DNA of 10,362 nt from CAYOZL01 sp964408435 (GTDB lineage: Bacteria; Bdellovibrionota_C; UBA2361; SZUA-149; CAYOZL01): assembly GCA_964408435.1 (NCBI GenBank), contig CAYOZL010000071.1:1-10362 (forward strand), read 5' to 3'. The notes under the pieces are model-generated. The model was not told the DNA's origin and did not search any database. It saw only the letters and a program-made list of their open reading frames with translations. The position numbers and the translations under genes were made by a program. This document shows, in pieces, positions 4,100 through 10,362 of this stretch. How positions within the stretch are numbered: position 1 is the stretch's first letter; every line of letters begins with the position of its first letter.

Positions 4100-4609
4100 C
4101 TAATCGAAATAGTGGGTTATAATATAAACCCAAGGAATAATCGCGGCGAAAAGATAAACACAAGAGAGTGTCCCAATAACATCTTTTACAAAGGGAGCAC
4201 GCTTAGCTAGTGCAGTTAATCCAGCAATAATAAATATCGCTGCAGCTTTTACTATAAAAAGCGCTTTATCTGGACCGTACTTAAGCATTAAGTCTTTTAA
4301 AAATGGATTTCCCTCTCCACTAATTCCAAATCTTGCAACTCCAATAGAGGTAAGCATTCCATCTGCTATTTGGAGCGATACGAAAAAAATTGCGAAATAT
4401 ATTAATTCTCTAGATGGTTTTTCAATCTCTAGGATAATTGTTTTGTCTCTAGGTAGGGTAAAGATATATGTATTTTTCTTGAAATCTCTATCATCAAGAA
4501 TTTGGCTATTTGTAACTTCAAATGAAGGTTCATTTGAGAGTGTAAAGATTAGCGTATCTTTATGGCCTGTATCGTTAAGGCTAGAATCTGTTTCTACCAT
4601 TTCTTCCAT
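4100..4609 (-). CDS. Small three-span membrane protein, DUF5658-like
   Basis: This is a 169-residue protein. Residues 1-65 are hydrophilic and contain two similar strands (DTLIFTLSN at ~18-26 and NTYIFTLPR at ~46-54), suggesting a small duplicated beta unit. Three transmembrane helices follow (~69-92, 113-135, 146-166). The first carries LQIADGMLTSIGV and is followed by GEGNPFLKDLM. The Asp83 ... Glu99-x-Asn-Pro102 arrangement is what I know from DUF5658-type membrane proteins, whose function is unknown. The ATG at 4609 has only a weak ribosome-binding site; Met4 (4600) is an alternative start. It begins 30 bases after the symporter stop on the same strand, so the two are probably one transcript. 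Its stop lies ~20 bases from the hexamer hairpin, which may serve as its terminator. Family assignment moderate, function unknown. Confidence 0.78.
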   Translation of the reverse strand: MEEMVETDSSLNDTGHKDTLIFTLSNEPSFEVTNSQILDDRDFKKNTYIFTLPRDKTIILEIEKPSRELIYFAIFFVSLQIADGMLTSIGVARFGISGEGNPFLKDLMLKYGPDKALFIVKAAAIFIIAGLTALAKRAPFVKDVIGTLSCVYLFAAIIPWVYIITHYFD

Positions 4610-4639
4610 GTCTTTATATCGACATTAGATGTGAAATAG

Positions 4640-5986
4640 TTAAAAAGAGTTATTTCTTAACTTTTTCTCGTATTCTTCAGTCTCTTTTTTAACAACTGGG
4701 AACAGTAGTAAGAGCGCGATAATATTAGGGATTACCATGATTCCAAAGATGCTATCAGCCATGTTTATAATAGTTGTAAGTGGCCAAATACAGCCAACTA
4801 TTGCAGCTAGGCAAAATATAATTTTATAGGGAATAATTGCCTTATTTCCGAATAAATAAACTGCACCTTGCTGGCCGTAGTAAGACCAACTAATAATTGT
4901 TGAAAAGGCAAATAGCGCAACAGCTACTGGGATAAAGTAAGTTCCAAATCCAGGTAAGCCTTTATCAAATGCAGCAGCAGTAAGGTTCACTCCAGTCTCT
5001 GGTCCTGTCCAAACACCTGTAATGTTAATTAGCAAAGCAGTCATAGTGCAAATTACAACTGTATCAATAAATGGTTCTAGTAATGCAACGACTCCCTCTC
5101 TAACAGGCTCATCAGTCTTTGCAGCCGAGTGAGCAATCGCAGCAGTTCCAAGTCCTGCTTCATTTGAAAACACAGCTCTTCTAACTCCTTGAATTAAAAC
5201 TTGCTTTACTCCTGCTCCAGTAAAACCTCCAGCAGCAGCAGAGCCTGCAAAAGCAGAGGAGAAAATATTTGAAATTACTTCAGGCAGTTTTTCTATATTT
5301 GTAAATATAACTATTAAACAACCAATTACATAAAGAGCTGCCATTGATGGCACTAAATAACTTGCAACACTTCCTATCCTTTCAATTCCGCCTATTATTA
5401 CTATTGCAGTAAAAACAGCTAACACCACTCCTGTTAATATTGGAGGAACGGAAAAGCTACTTTCTAGTATTGCTCCTACTTGATTAGCTTGGAACATATT
5501 AGCAGCACCTAGTGCTGCAACGATAATGCAAAAAGCAAAAAGATAAGAAAGTGAAATGAACTTTTTACCTAAGCCTTTCTCGATGTAATACATCGCCCCA
5601 CCGTTAATACTGCCATCTTCGTTAATCTTTCTGTATTTAAGACTAAGTGTGCACTCAGTATATTTACTAGCCATTCCGATAATACCAGCGAGTATCATCC
5701 AAAGAGTAGCCCCAGGCCCCCCCATCTTAATAGCAACTGCAACCCCTGCAATATTCCCTAGTCCAACTGTTCCAGATAAAGCAGTGCAGAGCGCACCAAA
5801 ATGATTAATCTCTCCTTTGTCATTCGGGTCATCAAATTTACCTCTCACAACATCTATTGCATGTTTAAATAATCTAAACTGAATTCCTCGTAGCATTACA
5901 GTGAAATACAAACCAGCACCAACTAGTAGGCACACCATCGGTAAGCCCCAAATAATTCCTACTAAATCTGCAAAAAATTTATCCAT
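4640..5986 (-). CDS. Sodium:alanine symporter, AGCS family
   Basis: This is a 448-residue inner-membrane protein of the usual family length. AGCS proteins import alanine or glycine with Na+ (or H+). Sequence support: an N-terminal membrane helix, QFRLFKHA at ~36-43, the family signature ALSGTVGLGNIAGVAVAI (~69-86) followed by GGPGATLWM, the conserved SKYTECTLSLKYR and GAMYYIEKGLG segments, and the FSNEAGLGTAAIAHSAAKTD block (~270-290) with EPFIDTVVICTMTAL. About ten to eleven spans are expected. The ATG at 5986 has GGAG (complement of 5993-5996) six bases away. The substrate preference (Ala, Gly or both) cannot be told from sequence alone. A 24-bp inverted repeat lies 25-100 bases upstream, within or next to its leader. 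The downstream small membrane protein is likely co-transcribed. Confidence 0.96.
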   Translation of the reverse strand: MDKFFADLVGIIWGLPMVCLLVGAGLYFTVMLRGIQFRLFKHAIDVVRGKFDDPNDKGEINHFGALCTALSGTVGLGNIAGVAVAIKMGGPGATLWMILAGIIGMASKYTECTLSLKYRKINEDGSINGGAMYYIEKGLGKKFISLSYLFAFCIIVAALGAANMFQANQVGAILESSFSVPPILTGVVLAVFTAIVIIGGIERIGSVASYLVPSMAALYVIGCLIVIFTNIEKLPEVISNIFSSAFAGSAAAGGFTGAGVKQVLIQGVRRAVFSNEAGLGTAAIAHSAAKTDEPVREGVVALLEPFIDTVVICTMTALLINITGVWTGPETGVNLTAAAFDKGLPGFGTYFIPVAVALFAFSTIISWSYYGQQGAVYLFGNKAIIPYKIIFCLAAIVGCIWPLTTIINMADSIFGIMVIPNIIALLLLFPVVKKETEEYEKKLRNNSF

Positions 5987-6010
5987 GCTTTACTCCAAGA
6001 TGAGAGGTGA

Positions 6011-6086
6011 GACAGTTGACTTAGTCTGATTTTTAGTTTTAAAACTGTCGTTTAATGTTACAAAAAATCAGACTAAGTCAACTGTC
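6011..6086. repeat. 24-bp perfect inverted repeat upstream of the symporter
   Basis: Arm 6011-6034 (starting GACAGTTGACTTAGTC) and arm 6063-6086 are perfectly complementary over 24 bases. The 28-base loop itself contains the palindrome AGTTTTAAAACT (6035-6046). The arms carry a CTTAGTC core like the hexamer arrays. It lies between the divergent symporter and 6158 genes. It could be a small mobile-element remnant, a regulatory hairpin in the symporter leader, or a cruciform. I see no target-site duplication. Confidence 0.85.
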
Positions 6087-6098
6087 TTGTTGTTTTCG

Positions 6099-6113
6099 AT
6101 TGCCTTTGGCAAT
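6099..6113. repeat. Mini-hairpin ATTGCC-TTT-GGCAAT
   Basis: A 6-bp perfect stem with a 3-base loop, 44 bases before the 6158 start. TTGGCA (6106-6111), inside its right arm, could double as a -35 element, but I see no convincing -10 at the right spacing. Confidence 0.4.
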
Positions 6114-6157
6114 ATGGCAATATATCTATTTTTTATTAATTCACAAAGTAGAATAAT

Positions 6158-6940
6158 ATGAGCTTTATTGCAGATGGTCATATCCACCTATACCCAAATT
6201 TTGATTTAAATCAGGTCTTAATTGCTTCACATCAAAAATTACAAGAACTAGGCAAGGCTGATAAAGTAGTTTTATTCTCAGTAGAACCACAAGGGCAGTT
6301 TGAATTTCAAAAAATTAAAACTGGTGAAAGAGAACTTCCTGAAAATTGTGAAATTATAAAAGAAGTTAGCGAGAACATAATTCAACTTAAAACAGAGCAC
6401 GGAGAGAATCTCTATCTAGTAGCTGGAAGGCAAGTTGTTACAAAAGAAAAACTAGAATTCTCAGTTTTATTCTCAACCGAAGATATTTTAGATGGCTTAA
6501 GCTTTGAGCAGTTAAACAGTAGCATTGGAAGTTCAGTCCTAACTCTAAATTGGTCTCCAGGAAAATGGATGTTTGAAAGAGCAGAAGTAGTTAAAAAACT
6601 AGTTAATGAAAATCCAGACTTAATTTTATGCGATACAGCTTTAAGATTTACAGGCTTTCCTTTACCCGAAGTCATGAAATTAGAAAATAACATAATAGCT
6701 GGAAGTGACCCTTTTCCACTTCAAGATGAAGAGCAAAGAACCGGAACTTACGGTTTTATTTCAAAAAACAATTTAGATTTTAAAGAAGCAATACTAGAAG
6801 GCGATTTAGAAATAATAGGCAAAAGACTAAGCCCAGTTGAAGTAGCCAAAAAGTTATTTAATTTAAAAAAAGAAAAGCTAAATAAGAAATTTAAAAAGAA
6901 AAACTCTGCGCTCTCTGTGCCCTCTCAGCTATTTTACTAA
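6158..6940 (+). CDS. Uncharacterised conserved protein with amidohydrolase/PHP-like DGHxH motif
   Basis: This is a 260-residue soluble protein without signal peptide. Residues 6-13 read DGHIHLYP (Asp6, His8, His10), the Asp-x-His-x-His metal-binding start of strand 1 in amidohydrolase, PHP and TatD-type barrels. Near the other end, AGSDPFPLQDEEQRTGTYGF (181-200) has an Asp (184) after a strand, as in the last metal ligand of such barrels. The intermediate His ligands are not obvious (His81 is the only clear candidate), so catalytic activity is uncertain. From memory, proteins opening DGHVHxY and carrying a GSDPxP...RxGxYGF segment form an uncharacterised conserved family; no substrate is known to me. 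ATG at 6158 has a weak Shine-Dalgarno. The last ~15 residues (KKKNSALSVPSQLFY) fall in a dispersed repeat and look like a read-through tail. It stands alone, convergent with the SGNH gene. Confidence 0.75.
   Translation: MSFIADGHIHLYPNFDLNQVLIASHQKLQELGKADKVVLFSVEPQGQFEFQKIKTGERELPENCEIIKEVSENIIQLKTEHGENLYLVAGRQVVTKEKLEFSVLFSTEDILDGLSFEQLNSSIGSSVLTLNWSPGKWMFERAEVVKKLVNENPDLILCDTALRFTGFPLPEVMKLENNIIAGSDPFPLQDEEQRTGTYGFISKNNLDFKEAILEGDLEIIGKRLSPVEVAKKLFNLKKEKLNKKFKKKNSALSVPSQLFY
6899..6920 (+). repeat. Dispersed CTCTGTGCCCTCT-type repeat, copy 1
   Basis: This segment and 8027-8048 are 19/22 identical on the same strand (AAAAACTYTGYG core, then CTCTGTGC). It overlaps the last codons of the 6158 gene. 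Repeats of the type CTCTGTGCCCTCTGTG are familiar as dispersed intergenic sequences in environmental bacterial genomes. Confidence 0.55.
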
Positions 6941-6958
6941 AGTAAAATGCCTTCGGCA
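6931..6958. terminator. Hairpin pair between convergent genes, possible two-way terminator
   Basis: ATTTTACT (6931-6938) and AGTAAAAT (6941-6948) are complementary around the stop codon of the 6158 gene, directly followed by the mini-hairpin TGCC-TTC-GGCA (6948-6958). On the minus strand that mini-hairpin is followed by TTTTACTTT. It is weak, but sits where terminators for both convergent genes are expected. Confidence 0.4.
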
Positions 6959-6977
6959 CGCTACTCTGTGAGAGATC

Positions 6978-7967
6978 TTATTTATATCTCCTCTGCTCAT
7001 TGATCCCAAGCCGAGTAGCAAACTTATCTTCTATTAAAATATCCTCAGGAAGTAGTTTGTTTTCTTCCAACCAAAGATAAATTTTTTCAGCTGCTAAACG
7101 ATGCGCAATTTCATTCGGGTGTCTGTCTATTCCAGGTAGAACCTGAAGTCTTTCTAAAGGGATATTTTTATAAGTATCGGATAAGTCAAGATGACTAACA
7201 TTTATTTTACTTAATAAATCATCAACTTTTTTGTGAATAGAATAAAAAGGATAAGTCTCATCCATTGGCAAACCAAAAAGAGGAAAGGTTACAGCGACAA
7301 TAGGTTTTTTAGCTTGTTTAACACTGCTAGCAATTTGACTCATGGATTTTTCAAAAATAGCGTAGTGTTTTTTATGTTCAAATAAATCTAGAAAATACTT
7401 TGCATATGCTTTATGAGATTTATTGTTATGAAGTTTCTGCATTACAAAATTATAAAGCTTAAATTTTCCAAAAAATGTATCAGGCGCTTTATAGGGCCCA
7501 AATGGATCGTCTTTATTCTTTTGCTCTTTGATTGCTGAAGGTCTATGAGCTTTATACTCAGGGTCGTTAAGAGTAATTTGAAGTATTACTAAGTCTGCTT
7601 GTTCTTCTATCACTTTTTTTGCAACTGCTACTTCATGGCTAGTTGAGTAAGCTGGAACACCGTAATTAATTACCTCCGTCCTTCTAGAATTTAAGTTGAG
7701 CATTTGTTCCAGTTTTGAAACAAAAGTATCAGTGTATTGCATGTATGGAGCGAAAGTGAATGAGTCTCCGATTACTGCTATTCTGAAAGTATCCTTAGGT
7801 TTTACTGCTGAGTATTTATGAGATTGCATTGTAGGCATGTCTCTAAAATAAAAAATTGGCCTATCATCCCATTTAACTTGTTTTTTTTTAGGAACTATTC
7901 TTAGAGCGACTTCTGCAAGCATGAAGCATAGAAGTAAACTAAATAAAGATAACACTAAGTTTTTCAT
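6978..7967 (-). CDS. Membrane-anchored SGNH/GDSL-family hydrolase
   Basis: This is a 329-residue protein. Residues 1-25 are an uncleaved-looking signal anchor (hydrophobic NLVLSLFSLLLCFMLAEVAL), placing the catalytic domain outside the cytoplasmic membrane. SGNH blocks are visible in order: IAVIGDSFTF with nucleophile Ser69, NYGVPAYST with Gly103 (oxyanion hole), LQITLNDPEY with Asn134 (oxyanion hole), and IDRHPNEIAH with Asp281 and His283. All four family residues are therefore present. Such enzymes hydrolyse esters, often O-acetyl groups on cell-surface glycans; the substrate here is not predictable. The ATG at 7967 has no good Shine-Dalgarno. The gene follows the cyclotransferase-like gene by 40 bases and may be translated from the same transcript. 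No acetyltransferase or glycan biosynthesis gene lies nearby to suggest a pathway. Confidence 0.9.
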   Translation of the reverse strand: MKNLVLSLFSLLLCFMLAEVALRIVPKKKQVKWDDRPIFYFRDMPTMQSHKYSAVKPKDTFRIAVIGDSFTFAPYMQYTDTFVSKLEQMLNLNSRRTEVINYGVPAYSTSHEVAVAKKVIEEQADLVILQITLNDPEYKAHRPSAIKEQKNKDDPFGPYKAPDTFFGKFKLYNFVMQKLHNNKSHKAYAKYFLDLFEHKKHYAIFEKSMSQIASSVKQAKKPIVAVTFPLFGLPMDETYPFYSIHKKVDDLLSKINVSHLDLSDTYKNIPLERLQVLPGIDRHPNEIAHRLAAEKIYLWLEENKLLPEDILIEDKFATRLGINEQRRYK

Positions 7968-8007
7968 TGAAGAATGATTAACACATTAATTAGTTCAATT
8001 AAATTAA

Positions 8008-8376
8008 TTATTTACTTTGTGTCTCTAAAAACTTTGTGCCCTCTGTGCTAGCAATGTAAACCCAAGCCTTTTGCCCAGACTCAAAGACTTCCAAAACTCT
8101 TTTGTAGTTCTCTTCTTCATAGGTATCAGCTTTTAAAAGTTCTTCCTTTGTAACTTCAAAAATTACACCATTTACTTTATCAGATTTTTTCCCTGTATAG
8201 TTTAAAATTGGATGATGAGTTTCATTACTACTAGCAAGAACGATAGGGTCTTTAATTTCTATCTTGTTTATTCTATACCCAAGGAGAACATTTTCTTCAC
8301 CCTTTAGTGTCCTACCAAAAGTATCTAACTGAACATTTTCGTATTGTAGGGTTCCGTATGAGAATAGTCTTTGCAC
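8008..8376 (-). CDS. Gamma-glutamylcyclotransferase-like (AIG2/GGCT fold) protein
   Basis: This is a 122-residue soluble protein. The N-terminal LFSYGTLQ (4-11) is the nucleotide/substrate-loop signature of the GGCT-like fold. The VNGVIFEVTKEELLKADTYE stretch (68-87) and Tyr91-Lys-Arg-Val carry the family's catalytic Glu position (Glu87), and AWVYIA (104-109) is the usual closing strand. Members open gamma-glutamyl or related amine linkages with 5-oxoproline formation, but small bacterial members are largely uncharacterised. The start is GTG at 8376. Its G is also the last base of the haloperoxidase TAG stop, so translation is probably coupled, which fits the lack of a Shine-Dalgarno. The last ~15 codons coincide with the dispersed repeat at 8027-8048, suggesting a C-terminus rewritten by the repeat. 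Confidence 0.88.
   Translation of the reverse strand: MQRLFSYGTLQYENVQLDTFGRTLKGEENVLLGYRINKIEIKDPIVLASSNETHHPILNYTGKKSDKVNGVIFEVTKEELLKADTYEEENYKRVLEVFESGQKAWVYIASTEGTKFLETQSK
8027..8048 (+). repeat. Dispersed CTCTGTGCCCTCT-type repeat, copy 2
   Basis: Partner of 6899-6920 (19/22 identical), here inside the 3' end of the cyclotransferase-like gene. GTGTCTCT at 8019-8026 may extend it. Confidence 0.55.
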
Positions 8377-9761
8377 TATCTAGCTTGCAAAGTGTTGTTG
8401 AAAACTAAATCTGCAACTTTATTACCCATTATTATTCCTTCAGAGCTGTCAAAATCAAAATGTATTCCAAGAAAAACTCTACTTTGTCCGTTCTCTAATT
8501 CCGCTTCAGATAAAGATGAAAAGAAGCGAGGTCTTAATGGTCTTATAGTTCCAGAGTTATCAGCTGTCTTGCCGTTAAGCTCATCAGAAGTAAAGGAGAA
8601 GCGAATATCGTCTTTTCCGAAAAAATTTCTTAAAGTTTGAAACAGCGCACCACCAAAAGTTGCATGTCCTGATACGTATGTTGGAAAAGGCGGAGTAAAG
8701 TTATTAGAAAAAAGATTACTAGCAGGAGCTCCAATTGGAGTGAAGTTCGGGTCTCCTCTTGTTAAGCTGTTTCCATCTCCTTTTCCACTTGGCCCGGTAC
8801 CAAGGTCAGCTTCTCTAATTGCAGTTATGGGTCTCCAAAAATTATAAAAGTATTTACTATCCCATGAGGCAAGCCCCGCATCTGCTAGGGCAATATTTGC
8901 TAAAGCGAGCAGTCTTGCTAGATCCGCCTGGTTAGTCATATTTTCAATTTTAGAAATATGATTAATTATTTGATTATACATTCTAGTAGGAGCGCATAAA
9001 GATGGAGTGCCGTCATATGCCCAGTAAATTCCAATTAAAGTTTGTTCATCGGTTCTCTCAGTTGGTGTCTCAATTCCATTGCCCCCAAGTGCATAAGCCT
9101 CTGCGTAGCTTCTTGCATATCTAGCACTACTAAGTACAGGGGGAGGAGGAGCTCTAAACTGTGAAGCGCTATTTAGCATAAAAGGTCTGACTTTAGACCA
9201 GTTAGGAGTATATACCCCTTGGTCAATATTCGTAGGATCAACTCTCCATTTCCCTGGCTCATCACTGAAAGTATAAGACTCTGATTGGGTAGAGTCATCT
9301 GAGCCATCCCCGGTTCTATTTTCAATAATTGCTCTAGCAGCATTTCTACCAACATTAATCCCAGAGTTTTTTAATTCATTATCATCGATTAATTCCATAT
9401 CTGTGTTGTAGAAAGAATTAATTCTATTTTCTTGTTTAGGATATAGGCTTAGTAGAATGTCACTAGCAGCTTTTATTACTGCAGCTTCTATCGATGCTGA
9501 ATTAGCTATATCCATATCTTGAATGTTGGTATAGGTTTGATACTTTTGCTCAATTGATTGAATCGCATAATGCATTGCAATATGAACCATTGCCATCGCT
9601 CTACTCGCTCTAGTTGGTCCTAAGTGTTCTCTTGCTCCGCCTTCTGAGTGATCTACTCCTGAAGTATCAACTGCAATCCTACTCCATCTAGCTACAATTC
9701 CTTCAGGGACACTAAAATTATTATCTGGCGAAGAAGAGTTGCATGAGCTTAGAAAAAACAA
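8376..9761 (-). CDS. Vanadium-dependent haloperoxidase (PAP2 superfamily), probable lipoprotein with suspected 5' frameshift
   Basis: The 461 codons from TTG at 9761 give a full-length vanadium chloroperoxidase-like protein. Vanadate-binding motifs: K303-x6-R310-P (KYFYNFWRP), S364-G365-H366 (PTYVSGHATF) and R428-x5-H434 (SRVFLGIH). These match the family's Lys, Arg, Ser-Gly-His, Arg and axial His. The preceding helix LARLLALANIALADAGLASW is also typical. Family enzymes oxidise halides with H2O2; related PAP2 proteins are phosphatases, so halide use is not proven. The TTG lacks a Shine-Dalgarno and leaves only LSSC (Cys7) of a lipobox. An ATG at 9793 encodes a proper signal peptide in a frame that would join this one if the A6 run at 9753-9758 had one more base. 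The true product is therefore probably an outer-membrane or periplasmic lipoprotein. It overlaps the downstream cyclotransferase-like gene by one base. Confidence 0.92.
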   Translation of the reverse strand: MFFLSSCNSSSPDNNFSVPEGIVARWSRIAVDTSGVDHSEGGAREHLGPTRASRAMAMVHIAMHYAIQSIEQKYQTYTNIQDMDIANSASIEAAVIKAASDILLSLYPKQENRINSFYNTDMELIDDNELKNSGINVGRNAARAIIENRTGDGSDDSTQSESYTFSDEPGKWRVDPTNIDQGVYTPNWSKVRPFMLNSASQFRAPPPPVLSSARYARSYAEAYALGGNGIETPTERTDEQTLIGIYWAYDGTPSLCAPTRMYNQIINHISKIENMTNQADLARLLALANIALADAGLASWDSKYFYNFWRPITAIREADLGTGPSGKGDGNSLTRGDPNFTPIGAPASNLFSNNFTPPFPTYVSGHATFGGALFQTLRNFFGKDDIRFSFTSDELNGKTADNSGTIRPLRPRFFSSLSEAELENGQSRVFLGIHFDFDSSEGIIMGNKVADLVFNNTLQAR

Positions 9762-9793
9762 ATTGCTATAAATTTAAAGATTTTTAAAAACAT
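9753..9793 (-). other. Out-of-frame lipoprotein signal peptide of the haloperoxidase
   Basis: Reading minus from ATG at 9793 gives MFLKIFKFIAICFF and then a stop. With one extra T in the six-T run (plus-strand A6, 9753-9758) the frame continues LSSCNSSS into the haloperoxidase. The combined N-terminus has a basic n-region, a hydrophobic core and an LSSC lipobox, which is hard to obtain by chance. The possibilities are an indel error, a real mutation, or slippage/phase variation. Confidence 0.7.
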
Positions 9794-9883
9794 ATTGGAT
9801 TGTTGCCTTTTTGCTTACCTAAGTTGAAAAGAAATTAACTAGTTATTTTAATGCCTTATTAGGGTGGAAATAGTCAAGTAAAT

Positions 9884-9889
9884 TATATA
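9884..9889 (+). promoter_or_regulatory. Possible -10 element of rnpB
   Basis: TATATA (in AATTATATAAC) lies 11 bases before the first P1 base of the RNase P RNA, a fitting distance for transcription start. No clear -35 matches at 16-18 bases. Confidence 0.4.
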
Positions 9890-9900
9890 ACCTGTCTCCT

Positions 9901-10260
9901 GAGAGATGCTCAGATAATCGCTGCTTTATTGTGGAGGAAAGTCGGGACACCGTAGAGTAGGTTGGCTAATAACGATAGCCTGGGGCGACCCAGAGCAAAG
10001 TGCCACAGAAAATAAACTGCCTAGTATTTATTTATTAGGTGAGGGTGAAACGGTGAGGTAAGAGCTCACCAGTAAGTTAGGCAACTAACTTAGCTAGGTA
10101 AACCTCAGCTGGTGCAAGGCCAAATGAAAAGCAGTTAACGCAAGTTAACCTCAGCTACTCGTTGAGATTGCTTTTGGGTAGTGTCGCAAAGATGAATGAT
10201 TATCGTCAGCCGTAGCCTCGGCGAAGGCTGGTAACAGAATCCCGCTTATCGAGCGCTCTC
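9901..10260 (+). ncRNA. rnpB: RNase P RNA, bacterial type A
   Basis: This is the catalytic RNA of RNase P, which removes 5' leaders from pre-tRNAs. The universal 5' core GAGGAAAGTCGGGACACC is at 9934-9951 and the 3' core ACAGAATCCCGCTTATCG at 10234-10251. The ends close as helix P1: GAGAG, GCTC and GATAA near 9901-9917 face TTATC, GAGC and CTCTC at 10247-10260. GTGCCACAGAAAATAAACTGCC (10001-10022 region) and the GAGGGTGAAACGGTGAGGTA segment (~10041-10060) match the conserved middle (P7-P11) region. GGCTGGTAACAG (10226-10237) contains the L15 GGU that binds the tRNA CCA end. Length ~360 is normal. Within P4 the usual AGTCCGGG is AGTCGGGA and the partner is TCCCGCTT instead of CCCGGCTT, a compensated change. 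It is transcribed divergently from the haloperoxidase group. Confidence 0.95.
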
Positions 10261-10269
10261 ACTTTTTTT
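10251..10269 (+). terminator. rnpB 3' end and T-run
   Basis: The 3' strand of helix P1 (GAGCGCTCTC) is followed by AC and seven T (10263-10269), consistent with termination using the P1 or AGCGCT stem. Confidence 0.6.
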
Positions 10270-10307
10270 ATTTAAACTATTGCAAAGTCAGCTTAGAGTA
10301 TCTATGC

Positions 10308-10362
10308 AGTCTTAGTCTTAGTCTTAGTCTTAGTCTTAGTCTTAGTCTTAGTCTTAGTCTTA
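10308..10362 (+). repeat. Perfect (CTTAGT)n hexamer array, running off the window
   Basis: About nine uninterrupted copies of a CTTAGT unit from 10308 to the last base, starting 48 bases after rnpB. Same unit and orientation as the 3827-4014 array but without degeneracy, which points to recent expansion. Confidence 0.95.

Noticed and set aside
3852..4210. Leu/Arg and Leu/Val-rich reading frames across the hexamer array and N gap
   Set aside because: They are translations of the satellite and of N; no ribosome-binding site or conserved domain.
8371..8640. 89-codon plus-strand frame opposite the haloperoxidase 3' end
   Set aside because: Lies over strongly conserved haloperoxidase codons on the other strand; no family features.
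10308..10362. Telomere-like repeat at the right edge
   Set aside because: The same hexamer occurs at internal sites, and the window edge need not be a chromosome end; no hairpin or terminal protein signature supports a linear end.

Overview
The window is AT-rich DNA from a Gram-negative-type bacterium. The evidence is an OmpA-family lipoprotein, a lipoprotein-like vanadium haloperoxidase and a type A RNase P RNA. A sodium:alanine symporter and a haloperoxidase are common in marine or brackish bacteria, but nothing here fixes the phylum. A run of exactly 100 N (3860-3959) marks a scaffold join.

Layout. (1) 3-1389, plus strand: the 3' end of a Lys/Ala/Pro/Thr-rich protein with a C-terminal TPR, then an OmpA/glycine-zipper lipoprotein. 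(2) 1390-3770: an island of three plus-strand genes. They are a 229-aa protein with four His...Gly-Ile-Val-Pro-Glu repeats and two single-membrane-span microproteins (59 and 55 aa). Each has its own AT-rich leader and its own terminator candidate, and their codons are CpG-rich, unlike the flanking genes. (3) 3780-4080: a degenerate hexanucleotide (CTTAGT-type) array that flips orientation and so forms a large imperfect hairpin. The assembly gap lies inside it. (4) 4100-5986, minus strand: an AGCS sodium:alanine symporter followed by a small three-span membrane protein. A 24-bp perfect inverted repeat lies just upstream of the symporter. (5) 6158-6940, plus strand: an uncharacterised protein with a DGHxH metal-hydrolase-like start. 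(6) 6978-9761, minus strand: a tightly packed set of vanadium haloperoxidase, gamma-glutamylcyclotransferase-like protein and SGNH hydrolase. (7) 9901-10260, plus strand: rnpB, then a perfect (CTTAGT)n array running off the window.

The most unusual content is regions 2-3. Leader motifs, start-site hairpins and a 42-bp post-terminator repeat recur around otherwise unrelated small genes, so they look like a set of similarly built stand-alone units. The hexamer repeat occurs at three intergenic sites in both orientations. The haloperoxidase reading frame appears to lose its lipoprotein signal peptide through a one-base deficit in an A6 run, which could be a sequencing error or phase variation. 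The 28 bases on either side of the N gap are identical, so the gap may not represent missing sequence.
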